64,000 nt of DNA, taken from assembly GCF_000367365.1 (NCBI RefSeq), contig NZ_BARF01000062.1:1-64000 (forward strand), written 5' to 3'. The notes beneath the pieces are model-generated. The model was not told the DNA's origin, did not search any database, and worked only from the letters and a program-made list of their open reading frames with translations. Positions 17,382 through 24,489 of the stretch are shown here, one piece after another; position 1 is the stretch's first letter, and each line of letters opens with the position of its first letter. The position numbers and the translations under genes were made by a program. This DNA is from Streptomyces prunicolor NBRC 13075. GTDB taxonomy: Bacteria > Actinomycetota > Actinomycetes > Streptomycetales > Streptomycetaceae.

Positions 17382-17860
17382 CGCACTCGCGGTTCCCGCA
17401 TCCCCGTTGCCGGGCGCCACCACGGCGCCAGTTGGAGCACACCGAACATCGCCTCCACGACCAGGAACAGCCACAGGAAACGCGGGGCGCCCTGCGTGAG
17501 GGCGTAGGCCTGCCAGACGGTGAAGAGAACGCGGGCCACCCCGTCGAGCAGACCGTACAGAGGCAGTGGCCGGACGAGGCGCAGGACGGCCCAGACGACC
17601 ACCACCGAGCCCATCAGGTTCGCGTACAGGGTCTGTATCGGGTCGAGTCCGGGCAGTACGCCCAGCCCCCAGGCGCGGCCCAGCGCCGACAACGTGTCGT
17701 GCACCAGCGCGTACGTCCACGGGGTCGCGAAGCCGGCCGTGACGACGAGGTCGTACCAGGCGCTGGCGCGTACGACACGGAGGTAGGAGATGGGGCGGGA
17801 AGCGGGACGGGAAGCGGGACGGGAAGCAGGAGGGGAACTGGGACAGGAATTGGTGGTCAT
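17378..17860 (-). CDS. Four-helix membrane protein coupled to catalase-family gene
   Basis: A 160-residue membrane protein. It begins with a Ser/Pro/Arg tandem repeat (SRPASRPASRP, from a 12-base repeat near 17800-17830), followed by about four membrane segments, including WYDLVVTAGFATPWTYALV and FLWLFLVVEAMFGVLQL. It may be distantly related to DoxX-type or YkoI-like small membrane proteins, but I would not name it. The stop overlaps the catalase-family ATG. The start ATG 17860 lies directly after a promoter-like sequence, so it may be leaderless. Confidence 0.75.
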   Translation of the reverse strand: MTTNSCPSSPPASRPASRPASRPISYLRVVRASAWYDLVVTAGFATPWTYALVHDTLSALGRAWGLGVLPGLDPIQTLYANLMGSVVVVWAVLRLVRPLPLYGLLDGVARVLFTVWQAYALTQGAPRFLWLFLVVEAMFGVLQLAPWWRPATGMREPRVR

Positions 17861-17867
17861 GCCGCTC

Positions 17868-17899
17868 ACGCTAAACAGTGGAGTGCGGTCCAAGGTCAA
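17868..17899 (-). promoter_or_regulatory. MerR-type promoter with 20-bp spacer
   Basis: On the minus strand TTGACC (17899-17894) and TAGCGT (17873-17868) are separated by 20 bp. The long spacer is typical of promoters that MerR-family activators distort, and a merR-like gene is adjacent. The predicted transcript start falls at or next to the ATG at 17860. The placement is inference. Confidence 0.4.
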
Positions 17900-17913
17900 G
17901 TCATCATGTGGGC

Positions 17914-18291
17914 ATGCGTATCGGGGAGTTGGCGGCACGGGTGGGCCTGACCAGGGACGCCCTTCGCTTCTACGAGCAGGTGGGGATCCTCACCAGTGAG
18001 CGGCGGGCGAACGGCTATCGGGAGTACCCGCCGGAGGCGGTGCCCTGGCTCGAGTACGTCCGTACGGCGCAGGCCCTCGGATTCTCGCTGGCCGAAATCG
18101 CCGACCATGGGGAGGAGTTGAGCGAGGCTCCCGATCAAGCGGAGGCGCTGTCCGCCCTGTTCGCCGACAAGATCCGCGTCATCGACACCCGCATGGCCGA
18201 ACTGGCCGCACTCCGCGCCGAGTTGACCGCCCGCGCAGGGACGGAGTGCCCGCTGCGCAAGACGCCGGGCTCAGCGCGGCGACGGGTGTGA
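17914..18291 (+). CDS. MerR-family transcriptional regulator
   Basis: A 125-residue regulator. The first 70 residues are the MerR winged helix (MRIGELAARVGLTRDALRFY, then the ERRANGYREYPPEAV wing). A dimer coiled coil (residues about 75-110) and a short tail with one Cys (GTECPLRK) follow. One Cys is too few for SoxR-type clusters. It is divergent from the membrane-protein/catalase-family operon with 53 bases between starts, and the long-spacer promoter there is a natural target. ATG 17914 lacks a clear SD. Confidence 0.88.
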   Translation: MRIGELAARVGLTRDALRFYEQVGILTSERRANGYREYPPEAVPWLEYVRTAQALGFSLAEIADHGEELSEAPDQAEALSALFADKIRVIDTRMAELAALRAELTARAGTECPLRKTPGSARRRV

Positions 18292-18381
18292 TGTCGTGCG
18301 TGCGGTCCACGGTTCCCGGTCCACGCCCTGGCGGTCCAGCGTCAGCGGTCTCACGGGCGGCGCCCGCCGGCTGGCGAGCAC

Positions 18382-18540
18382 TCACCCCAGACTGAACAGC
18401 GCGGCGAGTCCCAGTGGCACGAGAACGGTCAGACGCGGAGCGTCCTCGGGTGGCATCGCAGTCACCGCCCAGGCTGTGAATGCCGACAACAGGGCCGCCG
18501 CGCCCAGCGTTCTGGCGAGCGGCGCGGAAACGTGCGTCAT
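18382..18540 (-). CDS. Tiny two-helix membrane protein at end of DUF397 operon
   Basis: A 52-residue reading frame that starts with ATG 18540, only four bases after the stop of the last DUF397 gene, and ends TGA at 18382. It encodes two hydrophobic stretches, LGAAALLSAFTAWAVTAM and LTVLVPLGLAALFSLG, joined by PPEDAPR, so a membrane hairpin is predicted. Third codon positions are about three-quarters G or C, consistent with Streptomyces coding. There is no SD, so coupling to the DUF397 gene is the likely means of translation. The function is unknown; it might be a chance frame. Confidence 0.45.
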   Translation of the reverse strand: MTHVSAPLARTLGAAALLSAFTAWAVTAMPPEDAPRLTVLVPLGLAALFSLG

Positions 18541-18544
18541 GTGA

Positions 18545-18739
18545 TCAGACTGCGCGGATGAATTCCGTCCAGGTGGTGGGGGCGAGGGCGAGTTGGGGGC
18601 CCTGGGTGTTCTTGGAGTCGCGGATGTGGATGGTGGTGGGGCAGGTGGCGATCTCTACGCAGTCTCCATCGCCGCCGCTGCTGTAGCTGCTCTTGAACCA
18701 GGCCAGTTCAGTGGTGCTCGTGGCGGAGCCCCCGATCAC
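18545..18739 (-). CDS. DUF397 protein (second copy)
   Basis: A 64-residue DUF397 protein with the full family pattern: AWFKSSYSSGGDGDCVEIA, then IHIRDSKNTQGPQLAL and a final TWTEFI. The GTG at 18739 overlaps the stop of the upstream DUF397 gene (GTGA). DUF397 proteins usually accompany a WhiJ/Scr1-type HTH regulator and are thought to bind or antagonise it. This locus has both. Confidence 0.9.
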   Translation of the reverse strand: MIGGSATSTTELAWFKSSYSSGGDGDCVEIATCPTTIHIRDSKNTQGPQLALAPTTWTEFIRAV

Positions 18740-18972
18740 AGGGTGACGATGAACTTGGTCCAGGTGGCGGGGGCGAGGGCGAGCTGGGCGCCTTCGGTGT
18801 TCTTCGAGTCGCGGATGTGGATGGTGGAGGGGCAGGTGGCCACCTCGACGCAGTCGCCCGAACTGCTGCTGCTGTAGCTGGACTTGTGCCAGGAGAGGGC
18901 GACTTCGACGCAGTCACCGGAGCCGCTGCTGCTGTAGCTGCTCTTGAACCAGGCCAGTTCGGACGTGCTCAT
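18736..18972 (-). CDS. DUF397 protein with internally duplicated N-terminus
   Basis: A 78-residue DUF397 protein, longer than the usual 60-65. The signature KSSYSS..GDCVEVA occurs twice in a row (residues about 10-25 and 30-45) before the normal IHIRDSKN and TWTKF segments. The duplication is a 60-base unit. ATG 18972 overlaps the stop of the regulator gene (ATGA) and its own stop overlaps the next DUF397 start. This makes a tightly coupled three-gene chain. Confidence 0.9.
   Translation of the reverse strand: MSTSELAWFKSSYSSSGSGDCVEVALSWHKSSYSSSSSGDCVEVATCPSTIHIRDSKNTEGAQLALAPATWTKFIVTL
18841..18960. repeat. 60-bp tandem duplication inside DUF397 gene
   Basis: 18841-18900 and 18901-18960 align base for base with about three quarters identity. 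The unit encodes the DUF397 KSSYSS-GDCVEVA motif. The divergence shows the duplication is not very recent and has stayed in frame. Confidence 0.85.
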
Positions 18973-19793
18973 AGGTCTCCTCGCATGCGCCGCAACAGGC
19001 TCAAGGAGTCCTGGATGGTGAGAGCCTGCGAACGCATTCTGGCATATCGCATCTGGAGCATGCTCACCACTTTTCGATCAGTGATGAGCAGCCCGCTCTC
19101 GTGTCCCTCGGAGTATGCGTACCACCGGTTGTTGGGCTCCTCGAGTAGCTGCATGGGGCCATTCAACCCGGCGTGACGGTCGCGCAGTTGGGGCATGATC
19201 TGGACCTCTACGTTCCGCAGCTCGGCGATCCGCAGCACGTGGTCGATGAGTTCCCGCGTAACGTCTGGTCCACCTGTGTGGCGCAGGAACATGCTCTCTT
19301 CCAGGATGAAGCTGAACGCCGTGTTCGACCGCTCCCACAACAGCCGTTGCCGCTTCTCTCGTTCCACCCACTGGGTCTCGATCTGCGCGTCGTCCATCGG
19401 TGGCAGATGCTCGTTGAACAGCGTCCGGGCGTACGCCTCCGTCTGCAACAACCCCGGAATCATGCGGCATTCGTACGTGTACAGCGTGATCGCCGTCTTC
19501 TCCTTCAGCGCCCACTGTCGGAACCAAGCCGCCAACCCAGGCCGCCGCTCCAGGTGTTCCGCACCTCGCCGTACCGCCCCGGTGTTGCCCAACACTGGCT
19601 CGGACCGCTCCACGTACCGTGCGTCCGGCATCCGCCTCCCCAACTCCACCGACTCCACGGTGTGTTTGGAGTACTGGATCTGCCGCCCGAACTCCTCCCG
19701 GCTCAACCCCGCATGCTCGCGTAAGGCTTGCAACATCGCCCCGAACGTTCGCAGGCTGTCGGACACTTCGGGCTCGCTGCTGCCCTCGGTCAT
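18969..19793 (-). CDS. WhiJ/Scr1-type XRE transcriptional regulator
   Basis: A 274-residue protein with an N-terminal XRE helix-turn-helix (LREHAGLSREEFGRQIQYSK, residues about 25-60). A DUF5753 domain follows, with the typical IPGLLQTEAYARTLF and EESMFLR segments and the final YARMRSQAL. ATG 19793 has GGAGG at nine bases. In Streptomyces such regulators occur in clusters with DUF397 proteins and ATPase-like proteins and influence development (WhiJ and AbaA-like loci). This locus has all three parts. The stop overlaps the first DUF397 start. Confidence 0.92.
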   Translation of the reverse strand: MTEGSSEPEVSDSLRTFGAMLQALREHAGLSREEFGRQIQYSKHTVESVELGRRMPDARYVERSEPVLGNTGAVRRGAEHLERRPGLAAWFRQWALKEKTAITLYTYECRMIPGLLQTEAYARTLFNEHLPPMDDAQIETQWVEREKRQRLLWERSNTAFSFILEESMFLRHTGGPDVTRELIDHVLRIAELRNVEVQIMPQLRDRHAGLNGPMQLLEEPNNRWYAYSEGHESGLLITDRKVVSMLQMRYARMRSQALTIQDSLSLLRRMRGDL

Positions 19794-19923
19794 GGTCACC
19801 CACCTCCCGCGGACATGGTTACGGAACGTAGCGCGTACTGTCCAGCGGGTGACCCCGTACGCTACCGCAGCGTACGGGCTCGGAACCTGGTGAACTGCCC
19901 TCCCCGGACGCCACATTGGGCAC

Positions 19924-20499
19924 ATGACCACCCAACTCCCCGTCACCGTACATACGTTCGTCCAGCGCCTCAGCCCCACCTCTCGCGGTGCCCGCCTGGC
20001 CCGACACCTCGCCCTGCATCAACTCCACGCCTGGGGCATCCCGCACGGCAGCACCGCCTCCGACACCGCCGCCGCGATCGTCGCCGAACTCGCCGCCAAC
20101 GCCGTCACCCACGGCCGCGTACCCGGCCGGGACTTCGAACTCCGGCTCTCCCTCGTCACCGGGAGTGTCCGCATCGAGGTCACCGACACCCGCACCGGAC
20201 CGCTTCCGCCCGCACCCGGTGCCGTAGAACAGCCGGAGCCGCTCGACGAGAACGGGCGCGGGCTGGTGATCGTGGAGGCGCTCGCGGATCGGTGGGAGGT
20301 GGTGGAACGGGTGCCTCCGCCGGGCAAGACCGTAAGGGTGGAAATCGACCTGCCGAGGTGGTTGGCACTGGTCAGGGGGCTGGGCCGGGCTTCAGACTCG
20401 GCTTCAGGGTCGGCTCAGGTCGGTGCGGGAGGTTGGCCGGTATGCGCGGACACCGCCCCCGCGCCCCCGAAGCCGACCGCAGCCGCCGCTGGTTCATGA
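19924..20499 (+). CDS. HATPase_c / anti-sigma-like ATP-binding protein
   Basis: A 191-residue GHKL-type ATP-binding protein resembling SpoIIAB/RsbW anti-sigma kinases. The N box is ELAANAVTHG, the G1 box is EVTDTRTG and the G2 box is GRGLVIV. Residues after about 150 are low-complexity Ala/Pro/Ser and overlap the next gene. It is divergent from the WhiJ-type regulator (130 bases), the arrangement known from whiJ-like clusters. A role in sigma-factor or developmental control is inferred. Confidence 0.9.
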   Translation: MTTQLPVTVHTFVQRLSPTSRGARLARHLALHQLHAWGIPHGSTASDTAAAIVAELAANAVTHGRVPGRDFELRLSLVTGSVRIEVTDTRTGPLPPAPGAVEQPEPLDENGRGLVIVEALADRWEVVERVPPPGKTVRVEIDLPRWLALVRGLGRASDSASGSAQVGAGGWPVCADTAPAPPKPTAAAAGS

Positions 20500-21512
20500 A
20501 CAAGGCGCTGCTCACCGGCGGAGTCGCCGCTGTCGCGACCATGACCGGCTGCTCGTCGAACTCCTCCGACACGGCCACCGCGTCCTCGTCCTCCGGCGCC
20601 CCGAACGGCGCACCCTCGGGCGGCCCCGGCGGCGGCATGTCCACCGGCGCGATGCCTTCCGGCGGGCCCGGGGGAGGGGGCGGCAACGGTATGGGTCCCG
20701 GGCAGAGCGAGGTCAAGTACGCCGACTTCAAAGGCGTTTCGACCGACGGGATCGTCAAGGCCGCGCAGGCCTTCCTCGGCGACTACAGCGGCGGCAACCG
20801 GGACACCCTCACCGAGGGCGCGTACTTCTTCACCTTCATGGGGACGCCGTCCACCACCAAGCCGTGGGGCTTCCAGTACGAGGGCCACCACGTGGCCATC
20901 AACTTCTTCGTGCTCGGCGACCAGGTCGTGATGACCCCGACCTTCATGGGGTCCGAGCCCACCTCCGCCACCTACAAGGGCGAGAAGATCACCCTCTTCA
21001 AGCCCGAGACCAAGGCCGGTCTCACCCTCCTGCGCTCCCTCACCGCCGCCCAGCGCGCCAAGGTGATCTCCAGTGGCAAGAAGGCCGGCGACAACATGAA
21101 GGCGGGCGCCGGGCAGGACAACGCCAAGCTCGCCTACCAGGGCCTCGTCGCCAAGGACTTCACCAGCGCCCAGAAGCAGAACCTGCTCGACCTCGTCCGC
21201 GTCTACGTCGGCAACATGAACGACGGCCACGCCGAGGTGAGGATGTCGGAGGTCGAGGACCACCTCGACGCGACCTACTTCTACTGGATCGGCGCGACCA
21301 AGGACTCCTCCGCCTTCTACTACCGCGTGCACGGCCCGGTCGTCCTCATCGAGTACGACGCCCAGTCCCCGCTCGCGTATGGGACCAAGGGGGGAATGGG
21401 CGGGCCCAACGGCACCCCCACCCAGCAGCACATCCACACCATCATCCGCACCCCCAACGGCGGCGACTACGGCGTGGACCTGCTCAAGCTGCACCTGGAC
21501 AACGACCACTGA
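20442..21512 (+). CDS. DUF3500 Tat-type lipoprotein
   Basis: A 356-residue protein. The ATG at 20442 has GGGAGG ten bases upstream. A twin-arginine signal (SRRWFMNKALLTGG) ends in the lipobox MTGC at Cys37. A Gly/Pro/Ser-rich linker follows, then a DUF3500 domain: ATYFYWIGATKDSSAFYYRV, VVLIEYDAQSP and the end QQHIHTIIRTPNGGDYG. The family function is unknown; the clustered His suggest metal or heme binding. Its first 58 bases lie inside the HATPase gene in another frame, so the two may be cotranscribed and coupled. Confidence 0.88.
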   Translation: MRGHRPRAPEADRSRRWFMNKALLTGGVAAVATMTGCSSNSSDTATASSSSGAPNGAPSGGPGGGMSTGAMPSGGPGGGGGNGMGPGQSEVKYADFKGVSTDGIVKAAQAFLGDYSGGNRDTLTEGAYFFTFMGTPSTTKPWGFQYEGHHVAINFFVLGDQVVMTPTFMGSEPTSATYKGEKITLFKPETKAGLTLLRSLTAAQRAKVISSGKKAGDNMKAGAGQDNAKLAYQGLVAKDFTSAQKQNLLDLVRVYVGNMNDGHAEVRMSEVEDHLDATYFYWIGATKDSSAFYYRVHGPVVLIEYDAQSPLAYGTKGGMGGPNGTPTQQHIHTIIRTPNGGDYGVDLLKLHLDNDH

Positions 21513-21517
21513 CATAT

Positions 21518-21538
21518 GCCCAATTGGCCCTTATGGGC
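21518..21538. promoter_or_regulatory. Overlapping palindromes upstream of pobA-like gene
   Basis: CCAATTGG (21520-21527) is a perfect palindrome and overlaps GCCCTTATGGGC (21527-21538), whose ends are inverted. The sequence lies in an unusually AT-rich 109-base gap between the DUF3500 stop and the monooxygenase start. It is either an operator for the monooxygenase or a weak terminator. Confidence 0.35.
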
Positions 21539-21621
21539 TAAGTAACCACTTTCGATTGCTCGTCTCCGTGATCTGGCTGATATGAAACCTATTGGCCGAA
21601 ATCGCAACGTCAGAGGCGGAC

Positions 21622-22818
21622 ATGGGGAAACGTTTCGACCCCGGGGTGCAGGTCGGGGTGGTGATCGTCGGGGCAGGTCCGGCGGGGTTGGTGCTGGGGA
21701 ACCTGCTGCTGGACCGCGGCATCGACTGCGTGATCCTGGAACGGCGCGGACGCGAGGCGGTGGAGGGGCGGGCGAGGGCAGGCTTCCTGGCCGCCCACTC
21801 CGTCCGCGTCCTCACCCAACACGGGCTGGCGGACGGGCTGTTGGCCCGGGGGCACACTCACCGCACCTGCCTCTTCCGCAGCGAGCACGGTGAATTCACC
21901 CTCGACTACGGCGAGTTGGGGCGCGGCGAGGTCCACACGGTCTACCCCCAGCAGGAGTTGGTACGGGACCTGCTCGCCGAATACCTCCGACGCGGCGGCG
22001 AAATCCGCTTCGACACGGAGGTCGAGGAGATCTCCGAGGGCGGCCGGGTACGGACGTCCGACGGCACGGACGTCACCGGACGTTACGTCGCCGGGTGCGA
22101 CGGACACCGGGGAGTCGCCCGCGCGACCATGACCGCCCACGGGACGCGTACCGCCCGCTGGGACCACGGCGTGAGCTGGCTCGCGGTCCTCGTCGAGGCC
22201 CCGCCGAGCATGGAAGCCGTCGGATACGCCCTGCACGAACGGGGATTCGCCGGCCACATGGCCCGTACGGCGACCGTCACCCGCTACTACCTCCAGTGCC
22301 CGCGCGGCACCGATCCCGCCGACTGGAGCGCGGACCGGATCTGGGCCGAACTGGAAACCCGGTTCCGTGTCGACGAGTTCGGCATGCTCAAGGACGGCCC
22401 GGTCCTGGAGAAGGCGGTCGTCGATCTGCGCTCCGACGTCCTGGACACCCCCGGCGACGGACGCCTCTGGCTGGCGGGCGACGCGGCCGGACTCATCAGC
22501 CCCTCCGCCGCGAAGGGCGCCAATCTCGCCGTACTCCAGGCCGAACGCCTCGCCCAGGCACTGGTGTCGGCACTGAAGCACGCCGACGAGAGCGACCTCG
22601 CCCGGTACGCCGCCGACTGTCTGCCGCGCGTCTGGCGGGCCCACGAGTTCTCGCACTGGATGAGCGGCCTGCTGCACGGCCCGTCCGCCGAGGACACCGA
22701 GAACACCGTGGACGCCCGCGCCCGCTACGGCCGCGCGCTCCAGTACGCCCGCCTCGACAGCCTGCGCACCTCCCGCGCCCACCAGGACTTCTTCGCCGAG
22801 AACTACACGGGCATCTGA
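21622..22818 (+). CDS. PobA-like FAD monooxygenase (aromatic hydroxylase)
   Basis: A 398-residue class A flavoprotein monooxygenase closest in layout to 4-hydroxybenzoate 3-monooxygenase. The FAD fold begins VGVVIVGAGPAGLVLGN. Other landmarks are GRARAGFLAAHSVRVL, VAGCDGHRGVAR, GRLWLAGDAAGLISPSAAKG and the end FAENYTGI. Aligned by eye with Pseudomonas PobA, Arg214, Tyr201 and Tyr222 equivalents are kept, but Ser212 is Met and the Tyr385 position is not a Tyr. The substrate may therefore not be 4-hydroxybenzoate. ATG 21622 has GAGG at five bases; the upstream TTG start is less likely. It is followed after 53 bases by the methyltransferase gene. Confidence 0.85.
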   Translation: MGKRFDPGVQVGVVIVGAGPAGLVLGNLLLDRGIDCVILERRGREAVEGRARAGFLAAHSVRVLTQHGLADGLLARGHTHRTCLFRSEHGEFTLDYGELGRGEVHTVYPQQELVRDLLAEYLRRGGEIRFDTEVEEISEGGRVRTSDGTDVTGRYVAGCDGHRGVARATMTAHGTRTARWDHGVSWLAVLVEAPPSMEAVGYALHERGFAGHMARTATVTRYYLQCPRGTDPADWSADRIWAELETRFRVDEFGMLKDGPVLEKAVVDLRSDVLDTPGDGRLWLAGDAAGLISPSAAKGANLAVLQAERLAQALVSALKHADESDLARYAADCLPRVWRAHEFSHWMSGLLHGPSAEDTENTVDARARYGRALQYARLDSLRTSRAHQDFFAENYTGI

Positions 22819-22871
22819 CCCCACCTCTTTTCTCCCGCCTCCCGTCCCCACGATTCACCGGGAACCCCTTC

Positions 22872-24479
22872 ATGAACCTCCCCGTCGTACAGGCACGCCT
22901 CGCCGAAGCCGACGTAGCGCGCATCGAGCGCGCGGCGGCCTACGTCGAGACCCACGACACGGACCAGGTCCTGGCCGAGCTCCTCCCGTCCCTCACGTCG
23001 GCCGAACGGGCGGACGTCTCCCGCCACTTGGTCTTCGACCACACCGCCGTCCTCGTCTTCCCCGACTCCCTCGACGGCCTCCGCGAGGAACTCCGCCGCC
23101 TCGGCCTCGAACCGGGCCCGGTGACGCCCAGCGTGGTGGTCCGCGACCGCCTCACCCGCCGCTACGGCCCGGCACTCGCCGGCATCCCGGTGGGCATCGT
23201 GCACGTGGCGGTCGGAGGGCGCAGCGTGGAGATCTTCGCGCTCCCCGTGTCCCCCGACTCGGCGTTGGAGGCCGTGGCGGCGGACGAACGCGAGGCGGAA
23301 CACGAGTCGCACCACGCCTTCGCGGTCACGGCATCCGGCCCGGTGGTCCCCGCGGGCCTGCGGCTCCTCCTCCAGGAGCGGGGCGGCGCGGTCCCCGACG
23401 GCGGCGGCTACAACGGTCACGAGAACGTCACCGTCCTCTACCACCGCACCACCACCCACCGCCGTTTCGAACTCCGCCTCCCCGGACGCCACGACCCGCT
23501 GCCCGCCCCGACGACCGCGCTCCTCACCGTCATGACCGGGGCCTGGGCCACCCAAGCGGTCGCCACGATGGCCGAGTTGAACATCGCGGACCACCTGGCA
23601 GACCACCCCGGCATGTCGGCGGAGCGGCTGGCAACCCTCACCTCGACGCACCCGGACGCGCTCCGCCGCCTGCTCCGCTACCTCACCTCACTGGGACTGC
23701 TCACCTCCGCCGACGGCACGTACCACCTCACCGCCACCGGCCAACCCCTGCGCACGGGCACGGAGTTCTCCCTCCACCCGCTCGCCCAGCTCTACGGCGG
23801 CCCGTTCTACGACTCCTTCGCGGGCCTGACCCACTCCGTACGCACCGGCGAGGAGGCCTTCGCCCACCGCCACGGCCAGCACCACTTCCCCTACTTCGTC
23901 CAACACCCCGAACTGGGAAGCCTGTTCCACCGCGCGATGGCGGCGAGCGCGGAGATGTTCACCCCCGTACCGACACTGATCGACTTCTCGGCCGTACGCG
24001 AGGTGGTGGACGTCGGCGGCGGAAACGGCGCGCTGCTCGGGCACGTACTGCGGGCCCACCCCCACCTGGAGGGTGTGCTCTTCGACCGCCCGGACGCCCT
24101 GGAGGCGGCCCGCACCCAGCTCACCGAGCGCTGCACCTTCGTCACCGGCGACTTCACGAGGTCCGTACCGGAGGGCGGCGACGTCTACCTCCTGTCCCGG
24201 GTCCTGCACGACTGGGACGACGAACGCTGCCGCACGATCCTCGGCAGGTGCGCGGAGGCGATGCGCCCGGGAGCCCAACTCCTGGTGGTGGAACGCCTGT
24301 TGCCCACCCCGACGGCGGTGGCATGGGACGTCCACATGCTGTGCAACGTGGGCGGCCGGGAACGGGACGAGGCCCACTACACCCGCATGCTGGCGGAGGC
24401 GGGCTTCGAAGTACGGGGGTGCCAGGAACTGCCGCTCGGGGCGTCACTGATCGACGCGGTGCGGGCGACTCCCTCCTAG
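22872..24479 (+). CDS. COMT-type O-methyltransferase with extra N-terminal domain
   Basis: A 535-residue protein. The last 330 residues are a SAM-dependent methyltransferase of the caffeate/hydroxyneurosporene OMT type. A wHTH-like dimerisation part (AELNIADHLADHPGMSAERL) is followed by the SAM motif VVDVGGGNGALLGHVL near residue 380 and the catalytic LHDWDDERC. Normal members are about 340 residues. Here the first 200 residues form a separate domain that I do not recognise; it contains VGIVHVAVGGRSVEIFALP and YNGHENVTVLYHRTTTH. The start ATG 22872 is the first in frame after the PobA-like stop. The pair recalls the PhzS/PhzM monooxygenase-methyltransferase partnership. Hydroxylation followed by methylation of one aromatic compound is inferred. 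Confidence 0.85.
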   Translation: MNLPVVQARLAEADVARIERAAAYVETHDTDQVLAELLPSLTSAERADVSRHLVFDHTAVLVFPDSLDGLREELRRLGLEPGPVTPSVVVRDRLTRRYGPALAGIPVGIVHVAVGGRSVEIFALPVSPDSALEAVAADEREAEHESHHAFAVTASGPVVPAGLRLLLQERGGAVPDGGGYNGHENVTVLYHRTTTHRRFELRLPGRHDPLPAPTTALLTVMTGAWATQAVATMAELNIADHLADHPGMSAERLATLTSTHPDALRRLLRYLTSLGLLTSADGTYHLTATGQPLRTGTEFSLHPLAQLYGGPFYDSFAGLTHSVRTGEEAFAHRHGQHHFPYFVQHPELGSLFHRAMAASAEMFTPVPTLIDFSAVREVVDVGGGNGALLGHVLRAHPHLEGVLFDRPDALEAARTQLTERCTFVTGDFTRSVPEGGDVYLLSRVLHDWDDERCRTILGRCAEAMRPGAQLLVVERLLPTPTAVAWDVHMLCNVGGRERDEAHYTRMLAEAGFEVRGCQELPLGASLIDAVRATPS

Positions 24480-24489
24480 CTCCGGCCCG

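Noticed and set aside
19924..21512. HATPase and DUF3500 as a phage-derived pair
   Set aside because: Codon use and GC match the surroundings and no phage genes lie near.
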